A program made the position numbers and the translations under genes. Source: an uncultured Eubacteriales bacterium (GTDB taxonomy: Bacteria; Bacillota; Clostridia; Christensenellales; CAG-917). From it: 64,000 bases of DNA. The notes below the pieces were generated by a model. The model was not told the origin of the DNA, did no database searches, and saw nothing but the letters and a program-made list of their open reading frames with translations. The DNA is taken from positions 20,988 through 84,987 of the forward strand of contig URNP01000003.1 in the NCBI GenBank assembly GCA_900549225.1. Reading direction: 5' to 3'. Shown here one piece after another: positions 51,691 to 60,113 of this stretch. Numbering within the stretch: position 1 is the stretch's first letter; every line of letters starts with the position of its first letter.

Positions 51691-52236
51691 AATGAAAAGC
51701 ACGAACGCAATCGCAACGTTTACGCCGAGTATTTTCATCGTGGAGACGAAAGACGGTTTAAGTCCCGTTTTGCAACACGAGCAATCGGGAGCAACGACGA
51801 CCGTCGCACACAGCACGAAACAACAAAACGTGCAAAGGAAAAACGGCAAATATATCAACAGCAAGTTTATAAGTCCCGTCGTTTCGTATCTTGCAATCAG
51901 CGTGGCTGAATACTCTCCCGTAATAAATCCAAGTGCACAGAACGGCAAAATTATCAAAAACACCGTCACGTTGTTTACTCCTGCAATCAAAAATACGCCG
52001 TAACAACCTATAAGCGCAAGCAACGAGATGAAAAACACCTTTGCCGCGCCGAACTCCATATCCGCTCTGGCAACGCGCTCGAATCCGTCCTCTCCCACCG
52101 CTCTGAACGCCGAAATAATCCCGACGGTAATGCCGAGAGCGAATATCACGACGGCGCAAATAATCACCTTTTTGTTGTCGGAAACGAAGGATTTAAGAGA
52201 AGATAAAAAAGATTTTGCCCGCAAATAACCTTGCAT
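51646..52236 (-). CDS. SpoIIM-like multi-spanning membrane protein
   Basis: A 196-aa protein with about five membrane segments (ICAVVIFALGITVGIISAF; VFFISLLALIGCYGVFLIA; a middle pair; and a final VNVAIAFVLFIILGSIF). Size, topology and position beside dacF resemble SpoIIM, which acts with SpoIID and SpoIIP in engulfment, but sequence similarity is weak by eye. A cysteine cluster (CCFVLCATVVVAPDCSCC) is unusual. Start at 52236 (MQGYLRAKS) is chosen by length; no ribosome binding site. It ends in the repeat. Confidence 0.55.
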   Translation of the reverse strand: MQGYLRAKSFLSSLKSFVSDNKKVIICAVVIFALGITVGIISAFRAVGEDGFERVARADMEFGAAKVFFISLLALIGCYGVFLIAGVNNVTVFLIILPFCALGFITGEYSATLIARYETTGLINLLLIYLPFFLCTFCCFVLCATVVVAPDCSCCKTGLKPSFVSTMKILGVNVAIAFVLFIILGSIFKVIVVSLY

Positions 52237-52340
52237 ATATAAAAGATATGAACGCCGCGCACGGATATGACAAAAAGTGCGATAATCAGCGGGCATACTT
52301 TGCTATTTGCCAAATAAAACGCCTGCGAAAATGATAGCAT

Positions 52341-52682
52341 ATGCTCGTGAAAGAAAACGAAATAAAAACCAAAGAGTATCTTCTCAAACTCGGATTTCAG
52401 CCAAACCTAAAAGGATACAGACTCCTTTCGAGACTCATATGCTACGCACTTGACGGCGTTGATATTCTGCCGCTCAAGTATAAGGGATACGAATCTCTAT
52501 CCTCGGATTTCGACGCTTCAAAAGCAAGCGTGGAAAAGGATATTCAAAATGCGATATCGTCCGCGTTTTTGCGAGGAAACGTTGACGTGTTGTACTCGGA
52601 ATTTGGCGAAACGCTTGACGAAAACAAAGGCAAACCTACAAACAAACAGTTTGTTCTTACTGCGCTTGAAAGAATAAAATAA
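52341..52682 (+). CDS. Stand-alone Spo0A C-terminal (DNA-binding) domain protein
   Basis: A 113-aa protein that matches only the output domain of Spo0A: EYLLKLGFQPNLKGYRLLSR at the start (Spo0A has IGVPAHIKGY), ASVEKDIQNAISSAFLRGN at the recognition region (Spo0A: RVERAIRHAIEVAWSRGN) and KGKPTNKQFVL near the end (Spo0A: KPTNSEF). No receiver domain precedes it; the ATG lies 104 bp from the divergent SpoIIM-like gene. It is convergent with spoIVB, the usual neighbour of spo0A. Phospho-control must be absent or come from elsewhere. Start (52341 or GTG 52347) uncertain. Confidence 0.75.
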   Translation: MLVKENEIKTKEYLLKLGFQPNLKGYRLLSRLICYALDGVDILPLKYKGYESLSSDFDASKASVEKDIQNAISSAFLRGNVDVLYSEFGETLDENKGKPTNKQFVLTALERIK

Positions 52683-52738
52683 TCAAATTGAGCACATTAG
52701 AATGCTTGTTTTGAACGAAACAACAAAAATCGCAACTA

Positions 52739-52767
52739 TAAAAAAGAGCGAGCGGACATAAGTCCGC
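52739..52767 (-). terminator. Intrinsic terminator of spoIVB
   Basis: GCGGAC and GTCCGC form the stem (52752-52767) followed on the minus strand by TCGCTCTTTTTT. Confidence 0.72.
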
Positions 52768-52805
52768 CCTATATCAACGTCACTCTTTTCAGGCGACGGG
52801 TTTGA

Positions 52806-53984
52806 TTACGCAGCAAGTTTAAGATCTTCGGTGTCGTGCGCACAGTCTATGCTTTGCGCTTTTTCATACATAAATCTCGAATGAACGGCGTATCCTCTCG
52901 TCGGATCTTGCACGAACACGTGTGTGATTGCGCCTATGAGAACACCGTCTTGAACGATCGGGCTTCCGCTCATACCTTGCACGATACCGCCCGTTTTTTC
53001 AAGCAATTCCTTGTCGCTGACCTTCACAACCATACCTTTTTCGGCAGGTTCGCTCTGCGATACGACTTTGACGATTTCAACTTCGTAAAACTTAGGCGTC
53101 GAACCGACTATCGTCGTCAAAACTTGCGCTTTTCCTATGCGAGCCTCGCCTTTTGCCGCAATTTTGTATAATTTTCCGTCGTATTCACCATCAAACTTAC
53201 CGTACAATCCGATATCCGTGTTTGCCGAGATACTTCCGATGCTCTTTGAAAATCTGTTTACGTCGGCAACGAGTCCTCCTGCTTTTCCTCTCTCACCCTT
53301 GACAACGCCGTTTACTGTGGCATTATAAATATTTCCCGTATTAAGTTCTTCAAAAATTCCTTCAACGTCGCTGATTCTGTGACCGAGAGCCGCAAAACTA
53401 CCGTCTGTAGTGACGAACGTGAGCGTTCCCACACCCCCGACGTCCTCTTTCAAGGCAAGTCCGAGTTTATATCTTCCGTCGGATTTATCCTTTGCAAGCA
53501 CCACTCTGTCGCTATAATCGACGTTTTGATGAGAGTATTCTATAGTTACACCGGGAGAAGTCAGTTTTGAAAGAATATCTTTGAGTTTATAAAGAGAATT
53601 GACTTTTTCGCCGTTGATCCCCAAAAGCACGTCGCCACCGCTTATTTTGGAGTTTTTCAAAGGTATAGCCTCACCGCTTGCCGTCTGAACTTTGTCCTTC
53701 GACACGACGATAAGACCTTGAGTTTTTATGCTGATACCGATGGGTTTTCCGCCTATTCTCACGTATTTGTTTGCCGCCGTGTCACACGGAGTGATTTTGT
53801 CGTATAGCGAATTTTGTTCGTGAATCGTGCCGTTTTGCTCAATAGTATTATTGTTTTCTACGTTTTTCAGAACACTCATATTGCTTATGAGTGCACAAAA
53901 AGCGCAAAAAAGTATCATTGTCACAATCAGGGCAAGCACGCTTTTCTGCGTTTTTATATAGTTTTTTCTATCGTTTGTCTGCAT
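52806..53984 (-). CDS. spoIVB: SpoIVB serine peptidase
   Basis: SpoIVB is a secreted S55 peptidase that signals from the forespore to start pro-sigma-K processing. The 392-aa protein has an N-terminal membrane segment (about 15-36), a PDZ domain (about 105-185, with SGGDVLLGINGEKV) and the peptidase domain with AALGHRISD (His) and GMSGSPIVQDGVLIGA (Ser). Length is close to 425 aa in Bacillus. It is normally followed by spo0A; here the downstream gene is a receiver-less Spo0A domain on the opposite strand. Confidence 0.94.
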   Translation of the reverse strand: MQTNDRKNYIKTQKSVLALIVTMILFCAFCALISNMSVLKNVENNNTIEQNGTIHEQNSLYDKITPCDTAANKYVRIGGKPIGISIKTQGLIVVSKDKVQTASGEAIPLKNSKISGGDVLLGINGEKVNSLYKLKDILSKLTSPGVTIEYSHQNVDYSDRVVLAKDKSDGRYKLGLALKEDVGGVGTLTFVTTDGSFAALGHRISDVEGIFEELNTGNIYNATVNGVVKGERGKAGGLVADVNRFSKSIGSISANTDIGLYGKFDGEYDGKLYKIAAKGEARIGKAQVLTTIVGSTPKFYEVEIVKVVSQSEPAEKGMVVKVSDKELLEKTGGIVQGMSGSPIVQDGVLIGAITHVFVQDPTRGYAVHSRFMYEKAQSIDCAHDTEDLKLAA

Positions 53985-54032
53985 ACGCTTATCTTGCGCA
54001 AAGGCAAAAGTTTATCGCTTGTAAATTTATGT

Positions 54033-54059
54033 AAAAGAAAAAGCGGACGAAAGTCCGCT
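54033..54059 (-). terminator. Intrinsic terminator after the FAD dehydrogenase gene
   Basis: AGCGGAC and GTCCGCT form a 7-bp stem with a 4-nt loop, followed on the minus strand by TTTTCTTTT. The stem core is the same as that of the spoIVB terminator. Confidence 0.78.
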
Positions 54060-54128
54060 CTATCTATTTGTGATTTTCATTTGTAAAAAAGTCTTCTACG
54101 TTGTAAACGCAACTATGAAAGAATCTTA

Positions 54129-55544
54129 TTATTTATTCTTCTCTGCTTCGAGAATGTTGCGTGCCATATACACGCCCATAACCGACGCCATCATAAGACC
54201 TCTCGTCCAACCGCTGCTGTCGCCGAGGCAATGCAGACCGTGAATTGACGTGTTAAGATGATCGTCCATCTTGATTTTGTTGCTGTAGAATTTAAGTTCG
54301 GGGCTATAAAGCAAGGTTTCGTATCCTGCAAAACCGGGCACGACTTTATCCACTGCCTGTATAAAGTTGATAATGTTAAGCATTGCTCTATACGGCATAC
54401 CTGCGGTTATATCGCCCGCAACTGCGTCTTTGAGCGTCGGACGAACGTTCGAGAATCCGAGTTCTCTCTGCCAAGTGCGTTTTCCGCTCAATATGTCGCC
54501 GTAGCGTTGCACCATAATCTTGCCTGCGCCGAGCATATTGGTGAGTTCACCGACGCGCTGTGCGTACGCAATAGGTTCTTTGAACGGCTCGGTAAAGGAG
54601 TGCGAACAAAGAATCGCAAGATTCGTATTGTCGCTCTTCTTTTCCTTGTAACTGTGACCGTTGACGACTGCAAGGTCGTTGTCGTAGTTCTCTTGCGACA
54701 CGAATCCGCCCGGGTTTTGACAGAAAATACGCACTTTGTTCTTGAACGGTTCGGGATATCCGATGAGTTTCGACTCGTAAAGCACGTCGTTGACCTCTTC
54801 CATAATCTCGTTGCGCACTTCCACTCTCACGCCGATATCGACGACGCCGGGAGCGTGCGCGATGTTGTGTTCGGCGCACATTTTTTCGAGCCAGTCGGCG
54901 CCGCGGCGACCGGTGGCGATAATGGTTTTTTCTGCATAAATATTCTCTTTGTTGTCGCCTTTGCTGTCTTCGATGCACACGCCTTTGCATACGTCGCCCT
55001 CGAGAATGATGTTGTCACACTGTCTGCCGAAGATGAGTTCTACGCCGTTGTCACGCAAATAATTCTCGATTGCAAGGTACAAATCGTGAGCCTTTTCTGT
55101 GCCGAGGTGGCGAATGGGACAATCAACGAGTTTCAAGCCTGCCTGAATGGCTTTTTTGCGGATTTCTTTGACTTTTTCCTCGTTTCCCAAACCTTCGATA
55201 TGCTCGTCTGCACCAAATTCGAGATAGATTCCGTCCGTATAGTCGATAAGTTCCTGCGCTTTGTCCGCACCGATAAGTTGAGGTAGTTCTCCACCCACTT
55301 CGTAGGAAAGAGAAAGTTTGCCGTCGGAAAACGCGCCTGCGCCCGAAAAACCCGTCGTGATATGACAATAAGGCTTGCAATTGCGGCACTCGCCTCCGAA
55401 AGTTTTGGGACAAACTCGTTTTTCAACGGGTTGACCTTTTTCGATAATACACATTTTTTTCTTGCTGCCGTTGCGCAAAAGTTCGATTGCGGTAAAGATT
55501 CCGGCAGGGCCTGCGCCCACTATGCAAATATCGTATTTTCTCAT
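54129..55544 (-). CDS. FAD-dependent dehydrogenase (COG2509 type)
   Basis: A 471-aa flavoprotein: DICIVGAGPAGIFTAIELL is the FAD site, FGGECRNCKPYCHITTGFSG a conserved Cys-containing region, then TIIATGRRGADWLEK and, at the C-terminus, HCLGDSSGWTRGLMMASVMG. The family is common in anaerobes; no substrate is known to me. Start at 55544 has GAGGT 5 nt upstream. It is monocistronic. The 352-bp gap upstream (55545-55896) holds no gene; it contains AT-rich sequence and the sigK leader. Confidence 0.85.
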   Translation of the reverse strand: MRKYDICIVGAGPAGIFTAIELLRNGSKKKMCIIEKGQPVEKRVCPKTFGGECRNCKPYCHITTGFSGAGAFSDGKLSLSYEVGGELPQLIGADKAQELIDYTDGIYLEFGADEHIEGLGNEEKVKEIRKKAIQAGLKLVDCPIRHLGTEKAHDLYLAIENYLRDNGVELIFGRQCDNIILEGDVCKGVCIEDSKGDNKENIYAEKTIIATGRRGADWLEKMCAEHNIAHAPGVVDIGVRVEVRNEIMEEVNDVLYESKLIGYPEPFKNKVRIFCQNPGGFVSQENYDNDLAVVNGHSYKEKKSDNTNLAILCSHSFTEPFKEPIAYAQRVGELTNMLGAGKIMVQRYGDILSGKRTWQRELGFSNVRPTLKDAVAGDITAGMPYRAMLNIINFIQAVDKVVPGFAGYETLLYSPELKFYSNKIKMDDHLNTSIHGLHCLGDSSGWTRGLMMASVMGVYMARNILEAEKNK

Positions 55545-55896
55545 TTCTACCTCGTATATCGTTATTTTCAAACGAATATAAAATAATACATTATTTTAGA
55601 TATCATTTTTTGTCGTCGACGAAAGTTTTGCACCCCGCGACCTGTTGGATTATAATTCTAAAACGCCAATCTGTCAACACATTCGATAGGTTTGAAGAAA
55701 ATGTTTTTTTTCTTTGCAAATAATCGGTTCGCTTCGTCATTTTCGGCTATACGAGTTTTGGTCAAATTCTTTTCGTTTTGAGTATAATTTGAACTTCTGC
55801 GTGATACGCGGTTTTGCGAAAACGTTTGCCTGCTTTGTCGATAATTGTCAATTTTTGAGAGGTAACGCCATAAAATATACAACTCGGAGGACGTAA

Positions 55897-56592
55897 ATGG
55901 CTTTGGAAAATCTGCTGACTCTCTTGAAAAATCTTATCATATTTTCTTCCTATATGACGGAAAAGAGTTCTTTTCCAAAGCCATTGTCCAAAGAAAAAGA
56001 GCAAGAATACCTGCTTTTGAGCGCAAAAGGAGACAAGGAAGCAAAAGAAATCCTCGTGAAACACAATCTGCGATTGGTTGCCCATATCGCAAAAAAATAC
56101 GCGAACTACGGCGACAACGACGAACTCATTTCAATCGGTTCTATCGGGCTTATAAAGGCTATCGAGAGTTTCAAAAGCGACAAAGGCACGTCGCTTGCAA
56201 CCTACGCTTCGCGCTGTATAGAAAACGAGATATTGATGACGATGAGAACGAGCAAAAAGCACCGCTCCAACGTATCGCTCAACGAGCCGATAGGCGTTGA
56301 TAAGGACGGAAACGAACTCGTAATCATGGATATGCTCGAATCCGACAAAAACGTCATCGAGGACGTTGAAAACTCTATAATGATGGAAAAACTGTCCGCA
56401 ATCACGAAATCCGTGCTTGACGAGCGCGAATATCAGATAATAAAACTCCGCTACGGACTTGAAAACACGGGCGCGCTCACGCAAAGAGAAGTCGCAAAAA
56501 AATTCAATATATCTCGCTCTTACGTTTCGCGAATCGAGAAAAAAGCACTCGAAAAAATCAAAAAGTCGGTAAACAAAGACGATTTGGTGTGA
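55897..56592 (+). CDS. sigK: RNA polymerase sporulation sigma factor SigK
   Basis: Sigma-K is the late mother-cell sigma factor. The 231-aa protein starts with a hydrophobic pro-sequence (LENLLTLLKNLIIFSSYM) removed by SpoIVFB, then region 2 (HNLRLVAHIAKKYAN; GSIGLIKAIESF; YASRCIENEILM) and region 4 (REVAKKFNISRSYVSRIEKK). It is a single uninterrupted gene, so no skin-type element is present. GGAGG lies 7 nt upstream. No sigma-E promoter could be assigned with confidence. Confidence 0.95.
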   Translation: MALENLLTLLKNLIIFSSYMTEKSSFPKPLSKEKEQEYLLLSAKGDKEAKEILVKHNLRLVAHIAKKYANYGDNDELISIGSIGLIKAIESFKSDKGTSLATYASRCIENEILMTMRTSKKHRSNVSLNEPIGVDKDGNELVIMDMLESDKNVIEDVENSIMMEKLSAITKSVLDEREYQIIKLRYGLENTGALTQREVAKKFNISRSYVSRIEKKALEKIKKSVNKDDLV

Positions 56593-56684
56593 ATAAACTG
56601 CCTTGGAAGCAGGCGAAAAAGCGTGAGATACGACAATATAATTTTGGTCTGACGGTTTGAATTTTTAGAGGATAAATCGTATAA

Positions 56685-56710
56685 AAAACGCTCTCGCGTG
56701 AGAGCGTTTT
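56685..56710. terminator. Bidirectional terminator between sigK and nrdR
   Basis: AAAACGCTCTC and GAGAGCGTTTT form an 11-bp perfect stem with a 4-nt loop. The two genes converge on it. Confidence 0.88.
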
Positions 56711-56817
56711 GTGTGTAGTCAACGGTGTGCGTGCATATAAGATTTGCCACTGTTTAGCGGGATTTTCACCGCAAAATGAAATCCGCTGCGGAATTGACGG
56801 TTGCAAAGAGTTGAAGA

Positions 56818-57297
56818 TCAGTCGTTTTTCTTGGTCATCTCTTCTTTGAGTTTGACAAGGCTTTCGATCTCGTCAAGCAAAGTGTTGATATCTTTGAATT
56901 GACGGTGCACGGAAGCATAACGGACGTATGCCACTTCGTCGATGCTCTTGAGACCTTCCATAACCATATCGCCGAGCGCGGCTGAGGAAACTTCCTGATC
57001 GAGCGAATTGAGAACCTGACGTTGAATGTCCCCTACAAGTCTGTCGATCGACGACATGGAAATGGGGCGCTTTTCACAAGCCTTCATTATGCCGATTTTG
57101 ATTTTGTTAAGGTCAAACGCTTGACGAGAGCCGTCTTTTTTGATGACCATAATCGGTGTGGATTCAACCGTTTCGTAAGTTGTGAAACGCTTTCCGCAAA
57201 CGACGCATTCTCTGCGACGACGGATCGAAGTGCCGTCCTCGTTTTGTCTGGAATCAACGACTTTGCTTTCCATACTACCGCAATATATACATTTCAT
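56818..57297 (-). CDS. nrdR: Transcriptional repressor NrdR
   Basis: NrdR is a zinc-ribbon and ATP-cone repressor of ribonucleotide reductase genes. The 159-aa protein begins MKCIYCGSMESKVVDSR, with the second Cys pair in CVVCGKRFTTYE, then the ATP-cone (VIKKDGSRQAFDLNKI) and a C-terminal helix. Start at 57297 fits the zinc ribbon; longer frames upstream are hydrophobic non-coding sequence. GAGG lies 11 nt upstream. Confidence 0.95.
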   Translation of the reverse strand: MKCIYCGSMESKVVDSRQNEDGTSIRRRRECVVCGKRFTTYETVESTPIMVIKKDGSRQAFDLNKIKIGIMKACEKRPISMSSIDRLVGDIQRQVLNSLDQEVSSAALGDMVMEGLKSIDEVAYVRYASVHRQFKDINTLLDEIESLVKLKEEMTKKND

Positions 57298-57327
57298 TTG
57301 GTTTTTACCTCGACGTTTAATGCAAAT

Positions 57328-57356
57328 ATTATATAATAAGAAATAAAAAAAGTAAA
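57328..57356 (-). promoter_or_regulatory. Sigma-A promoter of nrdR
   Basis: On the minus strand -35 TTTACT (57351-57356), a 17-bp spacer and -10 TATAAT (57328-57333). The rest of the 321-bp gap up to 57618 holds nothing else I recognise. Confidence 0.72.
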
Positions 57357-57618
57357 CATTAATTTTGGAAAATATACAATATTTAGTGCTTAAAAGACAC
57401 TTTTGGACACAATAAACGGCGTTTGCATGCAATAAGGCGGCAAACATGGAAGGGAAATGTTATTTGAGCGGAAAAATTGAGCGCGGTATTCTTTGAGAAC
57501 TTAAGAAAAGATGACGGAGCGATTTGATTAAAATTGTTTACTCGGTTTTGAGAATCCAAACGCAGAATTTGCAAAAAAAACGTCGGAATAAAAGACGACG
57601 CGCGGAATATGATTTAAT

Positions 57619-57930
57619 ATGAATCAAAGACAATATTCCTTTGCAGAACTATCGCGAAAAAGCGTTATAAACGTTGCAGACGGCAAAGAACTCGGTAAAG
57701 CGTGCGATTTGATATTAAACAGTTGCGGAAGCGTATGCGGAATCGTCGTGCCGGGCAAAAAAAGCCTACTGAAAAGTATCACGAGCGCGGAAACGATATT
57801 TATCGGTTGGAATCGTATCGTAAAAATAGGAGCGGACGCGATTTTGGTGGAATTGGTGGGAAATTACGCCTCGACGATGAGCGAAGAAACACCGCCCGCA
57901 CAAGAGCAAAACAAGGATATTCCCTACTAA
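57619..57930 (+). CDS. YlmC/YmxH-family PRC-barrel protein
   Basis: A 103-aa protein with a PRC-barrel-like core (FAELSRKSVINVADGKELGK; GSVCGIVVPGKK; IGWNRIVKIGADAILVEL). YlmC/YmxH proteins are common in spore formers and often lie next to sigG/sigE, as here, but their function is unknown. Only a weak ribosome binding site. The last codons (for NKDIPY) and the stop are the first unit of a 32-bp tandem repeat. Confidence 0.82.
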   Translation: MNQRQYSFAELSRKSVINVADGKELGKACDLILNSCGSVCGIVVPGKKSLLKSITSAETIFIGWNRIVKIGADAILVELVGNYASTMSEETPPAQEQNKDIPY

Positions 57931-58082
57931 ATACTAGGGAAAACAAAGGCATTTTCTGCTAAACACTAGGGACAAAAAAAGCATTTCCTACTAAACACTA
58001 GGGACAACAAAGATATTTCATACTAAACACTAGAGACAACAAAGATATTCCCTACTAAACACTAGGGAAAACAAAGACAACG
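57902..58082. repeat. 32-bp tandem repeat starting inside the end of the ylmC-like gene
   Basis: Units begin CTAGGGACAACAAAGATATT and end TACTAAACA. Full copies are 57934-57965, 57966-57997, 57998-58029 and 58030-58061, exactly 32 bp apart, with a partial copy after 58062. A diverged first copy (57902-57933) lies in the gene and supplies its stop codon. Confidence 0.88.
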
Positions 58083-58298
58083 TTGACTGAAAACCGAGAA
58101 AAAAACGACAATATTTCTTATTGAAAACAAGAACGCAATAAAAACTACTTTTTCTAAAACCGAGAAACGAATCGATTTAATTCGGATATAAAAACTCGTT
58201 TGAAAAAACAAAATCTTGCGCAAGGAATATCTGCATAATTATGCAAAAGTTATATCAAAAATCCGCACAAAATATCAAAAAACGGTTGTAAAAAAGTT
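58083..58298. other. AT-rich gap without recognisable gene
   Basis: Between the 32-bp repeat and the terminator at 58299 the sequence is AT-rich with A-runs. I see no open reading frame with a ribosome binding site and no RNA gene. Confidence 0.5.
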
Positions 58299-58326
58299 AA
58301 AAAACACGGTAAAAACCGTGTTTTTT
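58299..58326. terminator. Intrinsic terminator in the ylmC-like/sigG gap
   Basis: AAAACACGG and CCGTGTTTT form the stem around a TAAAAA loop, with A and T runs on both sides, so it could serve either direction. Confidence 0.8.
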
Positions 58327-58428
58327 AATTCAAATTGTATACGATTGTATAAACTGACTCGACGCTCGATAAAAGCAACTTCTTCTCTCCCACGATACGT
58401 TCGATGACGAACGTTCAAGGAGGAAAAT

Positions 58429-58488
58429 TTGCGTTTTTACGACGAAGATTTCGACACTCGAAGAAACTTCAAACCATACGTTCTTTGA
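58429..58488 (+). CDS. Possible 19-aa leader-type small ORF (TTG start)
   Basis: A perfect AAGGAGG (58417-58423) lies 5 nt before a TTG codon, followed by MRFYDEDFDTRRNFKPYVL and a stop. It overlaps the 3' end of sigG on the other strand. A ribosome binding site this good in a non-coding gap is notable, but nothing else supports expression. Confidence 0.25.
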   Translation: MRFYDEDFDTRRNFKPYVL

Positions 58489-59239
58489 TGCGTTTGATCG
58501 CCGACTTCTCCAGACGTGATACCTGCGCTTGAGAGATGCCGACGATTTTGCTGATTTCGATTTGCGTTTTGCCGTCGAAGTAACGAAGTTTGACAACTTG
58601 CATTTCTCTTTCGGGCACGTCCTTCAACGCCTCATACAAAGCAATCCTTTCCGTCCAGTTTTCACCGGTCTCTTTTTTGTCGGCGAGTTGGTCGATGAGT
58701 TCCTGCCCTTCGTCTGCATCGTTATACACCGGTTCGTAAAAAGAGACGGGTTCGCTCACGGCGTCGAGCGCACACGCAACCTGACGTAGAGGTACGCCGA
58801 TCTCCTCGGCAATCTCCGTCATCGTGGGATCGTTGGCGTTGCACTTTGACAAGTCTTCTCTTGCCTTCAACGCCCTATACGCCGTGTCACGCATACTCCT
58901 CGATACCTTTATCGTGGTGCGGTCGCGGATTGCCCTTCTCATTTCGCCTATAATCATCGGAACGGCGTAGGTGGAGAATCTCACGTCGAGATTGACGTCG
59001 AAGTTGTCAAGGGCTTTGAGAAGCCCTACCATGCCAACCTGAAACAAATCGTCGGCACTTTCGGACGACTTTGAAAATCTGCCCACGCAAGAAAGGACGA
59101 GTCGCATATTGGCACGCAGAAACAAATCTCGCGCGTCTGAATCTCCCTGCTTGATTTTCAAAAGCAGTTGATCGCAATCTTTTGCGCTTATCTTGGGTAA
59201 CGCGGCGGTGTCTATGCCGCAAATCTGAACTTTGCCCAT
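58469..59239 (-). CDS. sigG: RNA polymerase sporulation sigma factor SigG
   Basis: Sigma-G is the late forespore sigma factor. The 256-aa protein has the distinctive N-terminal MGKVQICGIDTAALPKI, region 2 (ADDLFQVGMVGLLKALDNFD; FSTYAVPMIIGEMRRAIRDR) and region 4 (EISKIVGISQAQVSRLEKSA). It follows sigE as in Bacillus. AAGGAGG lies 6 nt upstream. Confidence 0.96.
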   Translation of the reverse strand: MGKVQICGIDTAALPKISAKDCDQLLLKIKQGDSDARDLFLRANMRLVLSCVGRFSKSSESADDLFQVGMVGLLKALDNFDVNLDVRFSTYAVPMIIGEMRRAIRDRTTIKVSRSMRDTAYRALKAREDLSKCNANDPTMTEIAEEIGVPLRQVACALDAVSEPVSFYEPVYNDADEGQELIDQLADKKETGENWTERIALYEALKDVPEREMQVVKLRYFDGKTQIEISKIVGISQAQVSRLEKSAIKRIKERMV

Positions 59240-59306
59240 ACAAGCCTCCTTTGAGTATGTAAGCCTGTAGGGGCAAATTAAACCGATTAGATATGCGATT
59301 TTGTGA

Positions 59307-60020
59307 TTATCCGAGTTTGAGCATATCCTTTTTGAGATTGTCTACGATTTTCTTTTCAAGCCTCGATATGTAGGATTGAGATATGCCCATCATATCGGCG
59401 ATTTCCTTTTGAGTCATCTCGTCTTTGCCGTAAAGTCCGAATCGCAACTCTAATATCTGTCTTTCCCTTTTAGGAAGTTTGTCAAACGTATCTTTGAGAA
59501 TTTTCTTCTCGTCGGACGCTTCGACACGATTGTAAACGGCGTCTGCGTCCGTGCCTATTATGTCGCAAAGTAGAAGCATATTCCCCTCCCAATCGACGTT
59601 TAGAGGCTCGTCGAGAGAGACTTCGGCACGCTGTTTGCCCGTCTTTCGCAAATGCATGAGGATTTCGTTTTCTATGCACCGTGAGGCGAACGTGGCAAGT
59701 TTTATGTTCTTGTCGGGATTGTAACTCCCCACAGCCTTGATAAGCCCGATAGTGCCGATTGAAACGAGGTCGTCCATATCCACTCCCGTATTGTCGAAAC
59801 GCTTGGCTATGTACACCACGAGGCGCAAATTGTGCTCGATGAGCGACAGTCTTGCTTCTTCGTCGCCTGCAAGATACTTCCTGACCGTTTGCGCCTCTTC
59901 GTCGGGAGTCAGCGGCGACGGGAGCGAATTGCCCTGCGATATGTAGTTGACAAACGACTTTTCTTTGAGACCGAGTTTTTCAAGCAGCCTTTGAAACAAC
60001 GCTTTGATTTTGCCTTTCAT
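59307..60020 (-). CDS. sigE: RNA polymerase sporulation sigma factor SigE
   Basis: Sigma-E is the early mother-cell sigma factor. The 237-aa protein starts with an amphipathic pro-sequence (KGKIKALFQRLLEKLGLKEK), then LPSPLTPDEE and region 2 (HNLRLVVYIAKRFDN; GTIGLIKAVGSYNPDK; ASRCIENEILMHL) and region 4 (EIADMMGISQSYISRLEKK). SpoIIGA, encoded just upstream, removes the pro-sequence. GGAG lies 8 nt upstream. Confidence 0.96.
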   Translation of the reverse strand: MKGKIKALFQRLLEKLGLKEKSFVNYISQGNSLPSPLTPDEEAQTVRKYLAGDEEARLSLIEHNLRLVVYIAKRFDNTGVDMDDLVSIGTIGLIKAVGSYNPDKNIKLATFASRCIENEILMHLRKTGKQRAEVSLDEPLNVDWEGNMLLLCDIIGTDADAVYNRVEASDEKKILKDTFDKLPKRERQILELRFGLYGKDEMTQKEIADMMGISQSYISRLEKKIVDNLKKDMLKLG

Positions 60021-60113
60021 ATATTTTCTCCGTTATTTTCGTTTTTATTTACGCAAACGAAAATTTGTCGTTTGCGTGCGGATCGTTACGTCGTAAAATT
60101 TAATTTAATGCGG

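Noticed and set aside
55700..55896. A sigma-E promoter before sigK
   Set aside because: Sequences such as CATAAAATATACAA resemble the consensus only partly and with poor spacing, so I do not annotate it.
57902..58082. CRISPR-like 32-bp repeats
   Set aside because: Units are contiguous with no spacers between them.
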